Shown: in pieces, positions 43,373 through 52,073 of the stretch
How positions within the stretch are numbered: the stretch's first letter is position 1
Layout: each line of letters opens with the position of its first letter
NCBI RefSeq assembly: GCF_964021845.1
Contig: NZ_CAXHZC010000011.1
Location: forward strand, 30,508 to 94,507
DNA from: Arcticibacterium sp964021845
GTDB taxonomy: Bacteria; Bacteroidota; Bacteroidia; Cytophagales; Spirosomataceae
Reading direction: 5' to 3'
Length of the DNA stretch: 64,000 bases
Notes under the pieces: model-generated
Seen by the model: the letters and a program-made list of their open reading frames with translations, nothing else
Told to the model about the DNA's origin: nothing
Databases searched by the model: none
Program-made: the position numbers and the translations under genes

Positions 43373-44686
43373 ATGAAAGATTTAAATCGAAGAGCCTTTA
43401 TTAAAAACTCAGCCATGTTAGCTGGAGGTACGGCTCTAATCAGTAATCCATTAATGTCATCTGCCTTTTACAGTGGAGCAGACGAAGTCAAAGTCGCTCT
43501 TATAGGTTGTGGAGGTAGAGGTTCTGGAGCGGCATTCCAGGCATTATCTGTAAAAGAAAATGTAAAGTTAGTAGCCATGGCAGATGCTTTTCGAGATAGA
43601 TTGGACGACTGCTATACAAAATTGACCTCTGGTAGAGCGTTAGAAGGTGAAGTAGCAGGAAGAGTTCAGGTAGCTGAAGAAAACAAGTTTGTAGGATTTG
43701 ATGCATATAAAAAGGCTATTGCTTTAGCGGATGTAGTAATATTGACAACTCCTCCAGGTTTCAGACCTATCCATTTTGAAGAGGCTGTTCGCCAAAATAA
43801 GCACGTATTCATGGAGAAGCCTGTGGCGACTGATGCTCCTGGAATTAGAAGAGTTCTGGATGCGGCTGAAGCTGCAAAAAAGAAAGATCTTAAAGTAGTG
43901 GTAGGGCTTCAAAGACACTATCAAAAATCATATTTAGAGACGTACGATAGAGTTGTAGACCAAGGCATGATTGGTGATATAGTATCGGCAAGATGTTACT
44001 GGAATAATGACGGTGTTTGGGTCAAAAAACGTGAAGACAGCATGACCGAAATGGAGTACCAAATGAGAAACTGGTATTACTTTGTATGGTTATGTGGAGA
44101 CCATATTTCAGAGCAGCACATTCATAATATTGATGTTATCAACTGGTTTAAAGGAGGATATCCTACGGAAGCTATTGGCATAGGTGGTAGAGAAGTACGA
44201 AAAGGAAAAGAATACGGGGAGATTTTTGATCACCATGTGGTACAATTTGAATATGCCGACGGTATGATATTGGACAGTCAGTGCCGTCACCAACCTGGTA
44301 CAGTTGCCAATGTTTCGGAACACTTGGTAGGTACAAAAGGCCGAGCAACGGAGGGTAGAATAATGGACCTAAAAGGTAACAGCCTTTGGAGACATAGAGG
44401 CAGAGAAGATAAGAATGCTTATCAGGTAGAGCATGATGTTCTTTTCCATAATATTGTCAATAATATTCCGGTAAATGATGCTTATAACGGAGCCATGAGT
44501 ACCATGACTTCTATTTTAGGAAGGATGGCAACGTATTCTGGTCAAAAAATCACGATGGAAGAAGCTCTTAAATCAGAGATTTCTTTGGCACCAGAAAGCT
44601 TTACTTGGGATACACTTCCTCAGTCGCTTCCGGATGCAAATGGTTTCTATCCAATTCCAGTTCCTGGGAAGTTTAAGGCAGTTTAA
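43373..44686 (+). CDS. Tat-exported Gfo/Idh/MocA family oxidoreductase
   Basis: The 437-residue product begins with a twin-arginine signal (LNRRAFIKNSAMLAGGTALI). The Rossmann motif VALIGCGGRGSGAAF follows, then FMEKPVATDAPG with the conserved lysine (EKP). These NAD(P)-dependent enzymes act on sugars or related compounds, and exported members are common in polysaccharide-degrading Bacteroidota. The substrate is unknown. A terminator follows. Confidence 0.92.
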   Translation: MKDLNRRAFIKNSAMLAGGTALISNPLMSSAFYSGADEVKVALIGCGGRGSGAAFQALSVKENVKLVAMADAFRDRLDDCYTKLTSGRALEGEVAGRVQVAEENKFVGFDAYKKAIALADVVILTTPPGFRPIHFEEAVRQNKHVFMEKPVATDAPGIRRVLDAAEAAKKKDLKVVVGLQRHYQKSYLETYDRVVDQGMIGDIVSARCYWNNDGVWVKKREDSMTEMEYQMRNWYYFVWLCGDHISEQHIHNIDVINWFKGGYPTEAIGIGGREVRKGKEYGEIFDHHVVQFEYADGMILDSQCRHQPGTVANVSEHLVGTKGRATEGRIMDLKGNSLWRHRGREDKNAYQVEHDVLFHNIVNNIPVNDAYNGAMSTMTSILGRMATYSGQKITMEEALKSEISLAPESFTWDTLPQSLPDANGFYPIPVPGKFKAV

Positions 44687-44706
44687 TTTGAAATTATACT
44701 AAAAGT

Positions 44707-44742
44707 AAAAGCCACGAAAGTTTAAATTTTCGTGGCTTTTTT
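44707..44742. terminator. Bidirectional terminator between the Gfo/Idh/MocA and gntK-gnd genes
   Basis: AAAAGCCACGAAA and TTTCGTGGCTTTT form a perfect 13-bp stem with A- and T-runs on both sides. The two flanking genes converge here. Confidence 0.9.
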
Positions 44743-44763
44743 ATGGACTCTGATTTACGAAAT

Positions 44764-46641
44764 CTACTCCCAAATAGTGTGGTAAGACTTCCCACTGGCA
44801 TCATCTACACGCTTATAAGTATGAGCACCAAAGAAATCACGCTGAGCTTGAATAATATTTGCCGTAGGGTGATTATATAAATTAGCATTCAAATAGTCTA
44901 AAGCAGATAAGTGACAAGGCATAGAAATACCTGAATTAATGCCGGCTGTGGCTATGTTTCTTAAAGCTTTAAGTTCGTTGGCTAATTTGTCTTTGTTTTC
45001 AGTTAGTAGGAGTGAGGTGCTCTCTTTTAAAGTTTCTATCAAAGTCTCCATTAAACCTGAGCGAATAATACAGCCATTGGTCCAAATTCTAGCAATTTCA
45101 GAAAGGTTTAAACCCCATTCATATCTTGAAGATGCTTCTGCTATTAGTTCAAAACCTTGCTGATGGTTGACCAATCTTGCTAGTAAATAAGCCATTTTCA
45201 AATCCTCAACTGCTACTTTCGATTGCTTTTCAATTTTAAAGTCAAACTTAGCGGTCATTTCAGTTCGCTTAGTTTTAAAAGCAGAAATGTACCTTGCAAA
45301 CAAAGCTGAAGAAATCATAGTGGCTGGAATACCTAGCCTAGCCATAGATTCCGTGGTCCAGCTACCGGTTCCTTTATTACCAGCTTGGTCAAGAATGATA
45401 TCTACCATGTATTTATCACCTTCTTTCTTTTTAAGAAGTTTGTAGGTAATTTCTAATAAATAACTGCTTAGCTCACCTTTATTCCACTCTTCTAAGATGG
45501 TCGAAATTTCGTCAGGGGTTAAACCATTATTATATCTCAGTACAGCAAATACCTCAGCCAAGAGTTGCATCTCAGCATATTCTATACCGTTATGCACCAT
45601 TTTTATATAATGACCTGAGCCGCCTTTACCTACATAGGTGCAGCAGCCTTTCCCATTTTTGTCCTTTGCGGCGATAGCCTCTAAATATGGAGCAATTTTG
45701 TCATAAGCGGTTTTATCTCCGCTAGGCATGATAGATGGTCCTTTTAAAGCACCTTCTTCGCCACCAGAAACACCAGTACCAATAAACTGAATTCCTTTTT
45801 CGGACAATTCAGCACCACGTCTTTCTGTATTAGTAAAGTGTGAGTTTCCTCCGTCAATAATGACATCACCTTCGTCTAATAAATCAGAAAGTTCACTGAT
45901 AACGTAATCTGTAACCTTTCCGGCATTAACCATTAGAAAGACCCTTCTTGGCTTTTCTAGCGATTGAACAAAGCCACGCATATCTTCAAAACCCTTAGCC
46001 GTTTTTAGCTCATCAAACTCATTTATAAACTTCTCTGCTATTTTTTCTTCGCTTCCTTTTAGGTAGCGGTTATATAGAGCAAGGTTAAAACCATGGTTTG
46101 CAAGATTTCTTGCAAGGCTCTTTCCCATAACTCCTAATCCTACTAATCCGAATTCTTGTGTTGGTTTTTCCATTTGGTCTGTAATGTCTTTGATAATGTT
46201 TTCAGGACTTTGGTCAATAGAAATATGAAGTCCATAATTCGGTACTTCTAGTGTTTCAAATTGTGATTTTAGTAAGCCTGGTGGCATAAAGTGGTCTTTA
46301 CGGGCTTTCATACGGCTATCTATTAGGTCAAAAGAACCTTCTAGGTAAACTAAGTATGCGTCGTTACCAGTATTTTTAAATAATATTTCTCTATACTTTT
46401 CTTTAAGGGCTGAGCAAGCAAAAACGCCACCCTTTTTTGACGCAAGAGCTTTTTTATTGATAGACTCTAACCAGCCTTGGCGGTCGTCATCATTTAATGG
46501 TGTGCCTTCACTCATTTTATCAATATTGGCTTGCGGATGGAAATCATCCCCGTCATAAAAAGGAATGTTTATCTCCTTTGCCAATAGTTCTCCTACTGTA
46601 GATTTCCCACAGCCGCTAACCCCCATTATAAATACTATCAT
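44764..46641 (-). CDS. Fused gluconokinase / 6-phosphogluconate dehydrogenase
   Basis: The 625-residue product joins two consecutive enzymes of gluconate use. Residues 1-160 are gluconokinase with P-loop GVSGCGKST (7-15) and the family block DGDDFHPQANIDKMSEGTPL. Residues about 162-625 are decarboxylating 6-phosphogluconate dehydrogenase: GLVGLGVMGKSLARNL, IDGGNSHFTNTERR, GVSGGEEGALKGPSIMPSG and the catalytic lysine in HYIKMVHNGIEY. The frame is continuous. The product would turn gluconate to 6-phosphogluconate to ribulose-5-phosphate. Confidence 0.96.
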   Translation of the reverse strand: MIVFIMGVSGCGKSTVGELLAKEINIPFYDGDDFHPQANIDKMSEGTPLNDDDRQGWLESINKKALASKKGGVFACSALKEKYREILFKNTGNDAYLVYLEGSFDLIDSRMKARKDHFMPPGLLKSQFETLEVPNYGLHISIDQSPENIIKDITDQMEKPTQEFGLVGLGVMGKSLARNLANHGFNLALYNRYLKGSEEKIAEKFINEFDELKTAKGFEDMRGFVQSLEKPRRVFLMVNAGKVTDYVISELSDLLDEGDVIIDGGNSHFTNTERRGAELSEKGIQFIGTGVSGGEEGALKGPSIMPSGDKTAYDKIAPYLEAIAAKDKNGKGCCTYVGKGGSGHYIKMVHNGIEYAEMQLLAEVFAVLRYNNGLTPDEISTILEEWNKGELSSYLLEITYKLLKKKEGDKYMVDIILDQAGNKGTGSWTTESMARLGIPATMISSALFARYISAFKTKRTEMTAKFDFKIEKQSKVAVEDLKMAYLLARLVNHQQGFELIAEASSRYEWGLNLSEIARIWTNGCIIRSGLMETLIETLKESTSLLLTENKDKLANELKALRNIATAGINSGISMPCHLSALDYLNANLYNHPTANIIQAQRDFFGAHTYKRVDDASGKSYHTIWE

Positions 46642-46731
46642 TTCGAAATGCTAAATTTGAGCAAAGTAAGTAAAATGAAGTTTTTTTAACTAAGAATACA
46701 GCATTTGATTCTGCTAGAGATTTAAAACCAG

Positions 46732-46739
46732 TAGTTTTG
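46732..46739 (+). promoter_or_regulatory. -7 element for the M20 amidohydrolase gene
   Basis: TAGTTTTG matches TAnnTTTG and ends 11 bases before the ATG at 46751. An upstream TTTG (46704-46707) is 24 bases away, slightly longer than the usual spacer. Confidence 0.4.
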
Positions 46740-46750
46740 CGAAGGAATAA

Positions 46751-47953
46751 ATGAGAGATATGAATCTGATTGATAAAATAAAAGGTCTGGCCGCCGACCA
46801 ATTTGAAGACTCTATAGCCATCAGAAGGCACTTACATGCTAACCCTGAGCTTTCTTTTCATGAACATGAAACATCTGCTTTTGTGGTTAAGAAATTGACG
46901 GAAATGGGTTTGAAACCAGAGCACGGTATTGCGGGAACTGGTGTGGTAGCTTTGATTGAAGGAAGAAACCCTTCAAAAAAAGTAGTGGCTTTACGTGCAG
47001 ACATGGATGCATTACCGATTTTTGAAGCAAACGATATTTCTTATAAATCAAAGAATGAAGGCGTAATGCACGCTTGTGGGCATGATGTGCATACCACCTC
47101 TTTGCTGGGTACAGCTAAGATTCTAAGTTCCTTAAAGGAAGATTTTGAGGGAACAGTGAAACTGGTTTTTCAGCCGGCTGAAGAAAAAGCACCAGGTGGA
47201 GCTTCCATCATGATAAAAGAAGGTGTATTAGAAAACCCAAAACCTAATGGGATGCTTGGGCAGCACGTGGCTCCTAATATTCCTGTGGGTAAAATTGGTT
47301 TTAGAGAAGGTATGTATATGGCCAGTACCGACGAAATCTATTTGACGGTGAAAGGGCAGGGTGGCCATGGTGCTGCTCCAGACCAGTGTATTGACCCAAT
47401 TTTAGTGGCTTCTCACATCATAGTAGCATTGCAGCAAATAGTCTCTAGAAATAGAAAACCAACAAATCCGTCTGTTTTGACCTTTGGTAAAATAGTGGGT
47501 TTAGGTGCTACCAATGTTATTCCAAACGAAGTCAAGATTGACGGTACGTTTAGAAACATGAATGAAGAATGGCGTGAAAAAGGGCTAGGACTTATCCAGA
47601 AAATGGCAGAGACCATGGCGGAGTCTATGGGAGCTACATGTAAATTTGAGGTTATCAGAGGGTATCCTTACTTAGAAAACAATCCTAAGTTGACTAGAAA
47701 AATAAGAAAAGCTGCGGAGGCTTATATGGGTAAAGAGAACGTGGTAGATCTTGACCTATGGATGGCAGGGGAAGACTTTGCATTCTATTCTCAGGTAGTA
47801 GACTCTTGTTTCTACAGATTAGGCACTAGAAATGAAGCCAAAGGAATAGTTTCTGGTGTTCATACACCCACATTTAACATTGACGAAAATGCAATTGAAA
47901 TAGGCATGGGATTAATGGCTTGGAATGCCGTGAGTGAGTTGGCTAATAATTAA
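46751..47953 (+). CDS. M20 family metallo-amidohydrolase
   Basis: The family includes hippurate hydrolase, N-acetyl-amino acid deacetylases and related enzymes. The 400-residue product has RRHLHANPELSFHEHET near the start, metal-site blocks HACGHDVHTTSLLGTAK and QPAEEKAPGGAS, the dimerisation-domain GQGGHGAAP and the final MAGEDFAFYSQV. The substrate is unknown. An alternative ATG lies three codons in (46760). It is divergent from the gntK-gnd fusion. Confidence 0.92.
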   Translation: MRDMNLIDKIKGLAADQFEDSIAIRRHLHANPELSFHEHETSAFVVKKLTEMGLKPEHGIAGTGVVALIEGRNPSKKVVALRADMDALPIFEANDISYKSKNEGVMHACGHDVHTTSLLGTAKILSSLKEDFEGTVKLVFQPAEEKAPGGASIMIKEGVLENPKPNGMLGQHVAPNIPVGKIGFREGMYMASTDEIYLTVKGQGGHGAAPDQCIDPILVASHIIVALQQIVSRNRKPTNPSVLTFGKIVGLGATNVIPNEVKIDGTFRNMNEEWREKGLGLIQKMAETMAESMGATCKFEVIRGYPYLENNPKLTRKIRKAAEAYMGKENVVDLDLWMAGEDFAFYSQVVDSCFYRLGTRNEAKGIVSGVHTPTFNIDENAIEIGMGLMAWNAVSELANN

Positions 47954-48130
47954 TAGTATTTAATTCCATATCGTTTAACATATTTATTTTAGATAGGTCG
48001 AGTACATAATCCGAATTTACTGGCTTAAGCACAGTGCTATACTTTGCACCCTAATTTAGTTTCGAGTATAGATATGATTTTCGGACATGTACGGGGTCTA
48101 TCATGCTATGATTTATGACCTCTATTAACA

Positions 48131-48519
48131 CTAAAAACTCACCATCACACTTTTTCTAGCTTTCGGCACTTTCTCCTTAGAGTATACTTTCTTTTGTTTT
48201 TGGGTGTACCACGGTCTAAGCAATAGGTAAAAAGAGTACATTAGACCATTCGGTTTCAAGGCGGTAATATCTTCGGATAGTCCTTACGTCGTTTGTCTCA
48301 TTTCTAGAGAAAATGAAGTTTACTATCATATTCATCAGTTGATTATGCTTTTCAATAGCAATACGAAACATGGTGATAGATATTGCTTTTGGCTTCAATC
48401 TAATATTAAACTGACCATTCTGATTTACCAAACGAGCGTGTCCACTGCTTGTTTTTTTCCAAAACCGTGGTCTTCTCTACTTTTCCCTTCCCTACTAGTG
48501 ATTCTTTAGTAATTCTCAT
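48131..48519 (-). pseudogene. Possible degenerate gene remnant
   Basis: Three successive open frames run in the same direction. The first starts at ATG 48519 (about 37 codons; MRITKESLVGKGKVEKTTVL). It shifts near 48430 to a 71-codon frame (GQFNIRLKPKAISITMFRI) ending at 48216. A third frame follows around 48241-48131 (SFYLLLRPWYTQKQKKVYSK). The peptide sequences are basic and look continuous, as would a gene broken by two frameshifts. I do not recognise a family, and chance is possible. Confidence 0.25.
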
Positions 48520-48650
48520 AATCGAAAATTAACTATTGCATGGGTAAACATTGCTAGATATTGAAAACAAAAAGACGGCAGGTTTTAAATAGAAAATAAA
48601 ATATTGTAAAAATAAATTGAACCAAGGATGTTTTATTGTTTAATAAACTG

Positions 48651-48658
48651 TACATTTG
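48651..48658 (+). promoter_or_regulatory. -7 element for the SDR gene
   Basis: TACATTTG matches TAnnTTTG and lies 19 bases before the ATG at 48678. No TTG is found at the expected spacing; one lies 12 bases upstream. Confidence 0.4.
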
Positions 48659-48677
48659 ATTAAACAAAATATTTAAG

Positions 48678-49373
48678 ATGTCAAGTTTTCTGGTAATAGG
48701 TGGTTCTTCAGGCATTGGTCTGGCTTTGGTAACAAAGCTTAGTAAAGAAGGGCATACGGTTTACAGTACATTTAATGGTACCAAGAAGGACGATTTTGAC
48801 AATGTCACTTATCAAAAGCTTGATGTGTTAAGCGATTCATTTGATTTGGACTTTTTGCCTGAAACTCTAGATGGTTTTGCGTATTGCCCGGGTAGTATTA
48901 ATCTAAAACCTTTTGCACGATTTAGTGCTGAAGATTTAGTAGAGGATTATAAGCTTCAAGTGGTGGGTGCAACGGAGATTCTGAAGTCAATTTTACCTCG
49001 CCTTAAGAAGTCTGAAAAACCCTCGGTCTTGTTTTTTTCAACCATTGCAGTACAGCAAGGTTTTAGTTTTCATAGTCAAGTTTCAGCATCTAAAGGGGCT
49101 TTAGAAGGCTTGACACGGGCTTTGGCAGCAGAGTTAGCTCCCAGTGTACGAGTTAATGCTATAGCTCCGTCACTAACAGAGACGCCACTGGCCAATAGGC
49201 TGATAAATACGGCTATTAAAAAAGAAGCTCAGGCGGAGAAAAATCCATTAAAGAGAATAGGTACAGTAAATGATATTACCGAAGCGGCAGCTTTCTTACT
49301 TAGCAACAAATCCAGTTGGGTAACTGGTCAAATTATACATGTAGACGGCGGTTTATCTGCCATTAAATTTTAA
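48678..49373 (+). CDS. Short-chain dehydrogenase-like protein lacking the catalytic tyrosine
   Basis: The 231-residue product has the nucleotide motif VIGGSSGIGLALV and Ser121 (FFSTIAVQQG). At the YxxxK site it reads VSASKGALEGL: the lysine (139) is kept but the tyrosine (135) is valine, read directly from a GTT codon. The C-terminal block INAIAPSLTETPL matches SDR enzymes. The chemistry may be altered or lost. The small Lacal_2735 gene starts 4 bases after its stop. Confidence 0.9.
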   Translation: MSSFLVIGGSSGIGLALVTKLSKEGHTVYSTFNGTKKDDFDNVTYQKLDVLSDSFDLDFLPETLDGFAYCPGSINLKPFARFSAEDLVEDYKLQVVGATEILKSILPRLKKSEKPSVLFFSTIAVQQGFSFHSQVSASKGALEGLTRALAAELAPSVRVNAIAPSLTETPLANRLINTAIKKEAQAEKNPLKRIGTVNDITEAAAFLLSNKSSWVTGQIIHVDGGLSAIKF

Positions 49374-49377
49374 AAAT

Positions 49378-49545
49378 ATGTTTAGCATTTTCAAAAAGAA
49401 AACAGAAGAAGAGAAACTCTACGCCAAATACATGTCATTATTAGAAGAAGCAAGAAATCTTTCTCGCTCTAATAGAAGAATGAGTGACGCCAAACTTATG
49501 GAAGCGGAAGAGGTTTTGAAAAAAATGGACTTAGTAAGAGCTTAA
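49378..49545 (+). CDS. Lacal_2735 family small protein
   Basis: This short gene encodes 55 residues, MFSIFKKKTEEEKLYAKYMS with SRSNRRMSDAKLMEAEEVLK further on. It matches from memory the Lacal_2735 family of small charged helical proteins in Bacteroidota. It starts 4 bases after the SDR stop, so the two are likely co-transcribed. Function is unknown. The convergent GH92 gene ends 3 bases away. Confidence 0.85.
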   Translation: MFSIFKKKTEEEKLYAKYMSLLEEARNLSRSNRRMSDAKLMEAEEVLKKMDLVRA

Positions 49546-49548
49546 ACG

Positions 49549-51843
49549 CTATTCATTTTTTAGTGAGAAAGGCCTTGTGTTAACTGCTGTACCCCATTCT
49601 TTATTGGGAACATCACTCATTTCAAAGTTTAGTTCTCCGCCATTCATTAGATCAAAGTGACTCAAAAAAGTCTTGTCCATCTGCTTACCATTATAGGTGA
49701 GTGATTTGATATAAATTTTACCTTCACTAGCACCTGGTGCATTAATAACTAGTTTGTTGCCACTTTCTAGGCTTAGTGTAAGTTTGTCAAATCTGGGCCC
49801 TGAAATTACATATTCTGGCACAGAAGGGCTTACAGGATAAAAGCCCATAGCCGCAAATACATACCATGCCGACATCTGACCGGCATCATCATTTCCGCTT
49901 AATCCTCCTATTTCAGCACTGTACTCTTTTCGCATAATGTCTGAGACTAGTTTTTGTGTTTTCCATGCTTGCCCTGAGTAGTTGTATAAAAATGGAATCT
50001 GATGCCCCGGTTCGTTTCCGTGCCAGTATTGCCCTTTTGCATGAAATCTATCTAGGTTAGCATTAAACTCATTCTCACCACCCATAATATCCATTAATCC
50101 AGCTATATCATGGGGTACATACCAAGTGTACTGATAAGGTGTACCCTCAGTTATATAAGGCATTCTAGCATACTTTTTATAATTATCGGTAAAACTACCG
50201 TCAGCAAATTTTCCTTTAACGGTAGAGTCTGCAGGGCTATAAACATTAGCATAGTTTAATGCTCTTTTTCTTAGTATCTCAGCATTTTTAGAATCTCCTT
50301 TTTTCTTGGAAATTTGGCTCAAAGCAAAATCATCAAACGAGTATTCTAAGGTTCTTGAAACTTGCTCGCCTTTATGGAAAGATTCCAATACTTTGTCTTC
50401 TAAAGGAATGTATCCATGTTTTAAGTAAGAGGCTAAAGCCCTTCTTCCTTTTCCGTTTTTGTATTCTTGGATGGTTTCAGGCGACTCAAAAGCATTTTTT
50501 AATAAGAAGGCGTACTGCTCATCTGTAATGGAAATAAGGTCTTTCATGTAGGCATCAGCTATGGTGGTGATGGCGTGGTCGCCAATCATGGCACTGGTAT
50601 AGCTGTTCCAGCATGGGAAAATAGGCAACCAGCCGCCTTGCTCTGCCATGGAGAAAAGACTCTGCATCATATCAGCACTGGCTTTGGGTTTTAAAATACT
50701 AAATAGTGGATGTGAAGCCCTATAAGTATCCCACATAGAGTAGTCACTAAAGTAATCACCTTTTCCACTGTTAAGTATTTGCGTGCCTCCGGCAAAACTA
50801 GGGTAGGAGCCATCCACATCATTATATGTTCTTGGCTGTAAAAAACTATGGTACAAAGCCGTGTAAAACTTCACTTTGTCGTCTTTGACAGTGCCTTCTA
50901 CTTCAATTTTTGATAATAGACCTTCCCATGTTTCTTGAAGGTTTTCTTTAGCTTGGTTGAAATTAAGGGAGGTAGTTTCGGCTTCAAGGTTTTTGCGAGC
51001 TTGCTCAATACTGACAAATGAGGTACCTATTTTAACATATACTACTTCATTTTTTTCGGCAGAAAAGGAGACATAAGCACCTATGTCTTTTTTGTCCTTT
51101 ATTTCCAGTTGATTCTCCAAAAGTTCGTTACCAGTATAAACACCGCTTTTGTCAAAATTTCTTTCTATTTGAGCTACAAAATAGCCGCTAAAACCAGCTG
51201 ACTCGCCCCAGCCTTGATATATTCTGTGTACAGGGTTATAACCTACTATTTCATTGGTCTCTTTGTTTATTTTAACGAATCCTTCTCCTTCATCAGAGTT
51301 TGGGTTTAACACCAAATGAGCTTCGCCTTCTTTTTCAAAAGTAAATTTGAAAAGACCACTTCTTTTAGTAGCGGTTAGTTCTGCTTTTATCTCATAATCA
51401 TTTAAATAAACCTCATAAGCGTAAGGATTCGCTTTTTCCGAGTCATGGCTAAAAGTGCTCGCTCTATCTTCTGGGAGCCATTTTAAGGAACCTGAAATAG
51501 GCATAATGGTCATGCTTCCATAATCCTGTACACAGGAGCCGCTAAGCCAGTGGCTACCTCTAAAACCTTGGAAAAGAGAGTCGGTATAATAGTAGGGAGC
51601 CAAACATTTTTTCTCCGTGTCTTTGGTTTGAGGTGTCCAGTTTGTCATTCCAAAAGGGGTGGTAACGTAAGGAACTACCTGAGCATTATTCTCTTTGTTT
51701 TCTCCATGCTCTATGGCACTTTCGGTAGTAGCTGCGGCAGTACCAATTAGCGGATTGACGTAGTCAACGAGTTGAGCTTTTTGTTCCGTTGGTTTACAAG
51801 AAAACCCCAAAACAAAGAGAGTGATTAGACTTAAGTATTTCAT
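49549..51843 (-). CDS. GH92 family glycosidase lipoprotein (alpha-mannosidase type)
   Basis: GH92 enzymes are calcium-dependent exo-alpha-mannosidases of Bacteroidota. The 764-residue product starts with a lipoprotein signal (LFVLGFSCKPTE; Cys16). The N-terminal domain begins VDYVNPLIGTAA. GH92 blocks include FSDYSMWDTYRASHPLFSIL, GNEPGHQIPFLYNYSG and LSGNDDAGQMSAWYVFAAMG, which contains the acidic catalytic/metal residues. No SusCD pair is in the window, so it is a stand-alone gene. Confidence 0.94.
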   Translation of the reverse strand: MKYLSLITLFVLGFSCKPTEQKAQLVDYVNPLIGTAAATTESAIEHGENKENNAQVVPYVTTPFGMTNWTPQTKDTEKKCLAPYYYTDSLFQGFRGSHWLSGSCVQDYGSMTIMPISGSLKWLPEDRASTFSHDSEKANPYAYEVYLNDYEIKAELTATKRSGLFKFTFEKEGEAHLVLNPNSDEGEGFVKINKETNEIVGYNPVHRIYQGWGESAGFSGYFVAQIERNFDKSGVYTGNELLENQLEIKDKKDIGAYVSFSAEKNEVVYVKIGTSFVSIEQARKNLEAETTSLNFNQAKENLQETWEGLLSKIEVEGTVKDDKVKFYTALYHSFLQPRTYNDVDGSYPSFAGGTQILNSGKGDYFSDYSMWDTYRASHPLFSILKPKASADMMQSLFSMAEQGGWLPIFPCWNSYTSAMIGDHAITTIADAYMKDLISITDEQYAFLLKNAFESPETIQEYKNGKGRRALASYLKHGYIPLEDKVLESFHKGEQVSRTLEYSFDDFALSQISKKKGDSKNAEILRKRALNYANVYSPADSTVKGKFADGSFTDNYKKYARMPYITEGTPYQYTWYVPHDIAGLMDIMGGENEFNANLDRFHAKGQYWHGNEPGHQIPFLYNYSGQAWKTQKLVSDIMRKEYSAEIGGLSGNDDAGQMSAWYVFAAMGFYPVSPSVPEYVISGPRFDKLTLSLESGNKLVINAPGASEGKIYIKSLTYNGKQMDKTFLSHFDLMNGGELNFEMSDVPNKEWGTAVNTRPFSLKNE

Positions 51844-51879
51844 AGTTCTTTTTGGGTTGAATAGAGCAGATTGTATTGG

Positions 51880-51893
51880 GTCAATGAATTGAC
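51880..51893. promoter_or_regulatory. Dyad upstream of the GH92 gene
   Basis: GTCAAT-GA-ATTGAC is a perfect dyad 37 bases upstream of the GH92 ATG. It may be an operator; nothing shows which protein would bind. Confidence 0.25.
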
Positions 51894-52015
51894 AAAAAGT
51901 ATTTTCTATACAATTATACTTACTAATATTAATTTGACCTTAATGAGTGGTGACAAATCATATTAAGTCGCAATTTTTCGTCTAAATCATGACCAAATAG
52001 TATAGTTTTCATATA

Positions 52016-52049
52016 AAAAAGACTCCATATAAAGTATATAGAGTCTTTT
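52016..52049 (-). terminator. Terminator after the 2,4-dienoyl-CoA reductase-like gene
   Basis: AAAAGACTC (52017-52025) and GAGTCTTTT (52041-52049) form a 9-bp stem, extended inward by ATATA/TATAT. On the minus strand it is followed by a U-run. It lies 25 bases beyond the stop of the minus-strand gene. Confidence 0.8.
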
Positions 52050-52073
52050 GAGACAAAGAGTTTAAAGTGAAAT

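Larger units (their letters stand above)
47954..48677. other. 724-base intergenic region
   Basis: No convincing gene, RNA gene or terminator is seen in this AT-rich stretch apart from the possible degenerate reading frames at 48131-48519 and the -7 element at 48651. A small dyad-like word GCACAGTGC (48031-48039) is present but unexplained. Confidence 0.5.
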
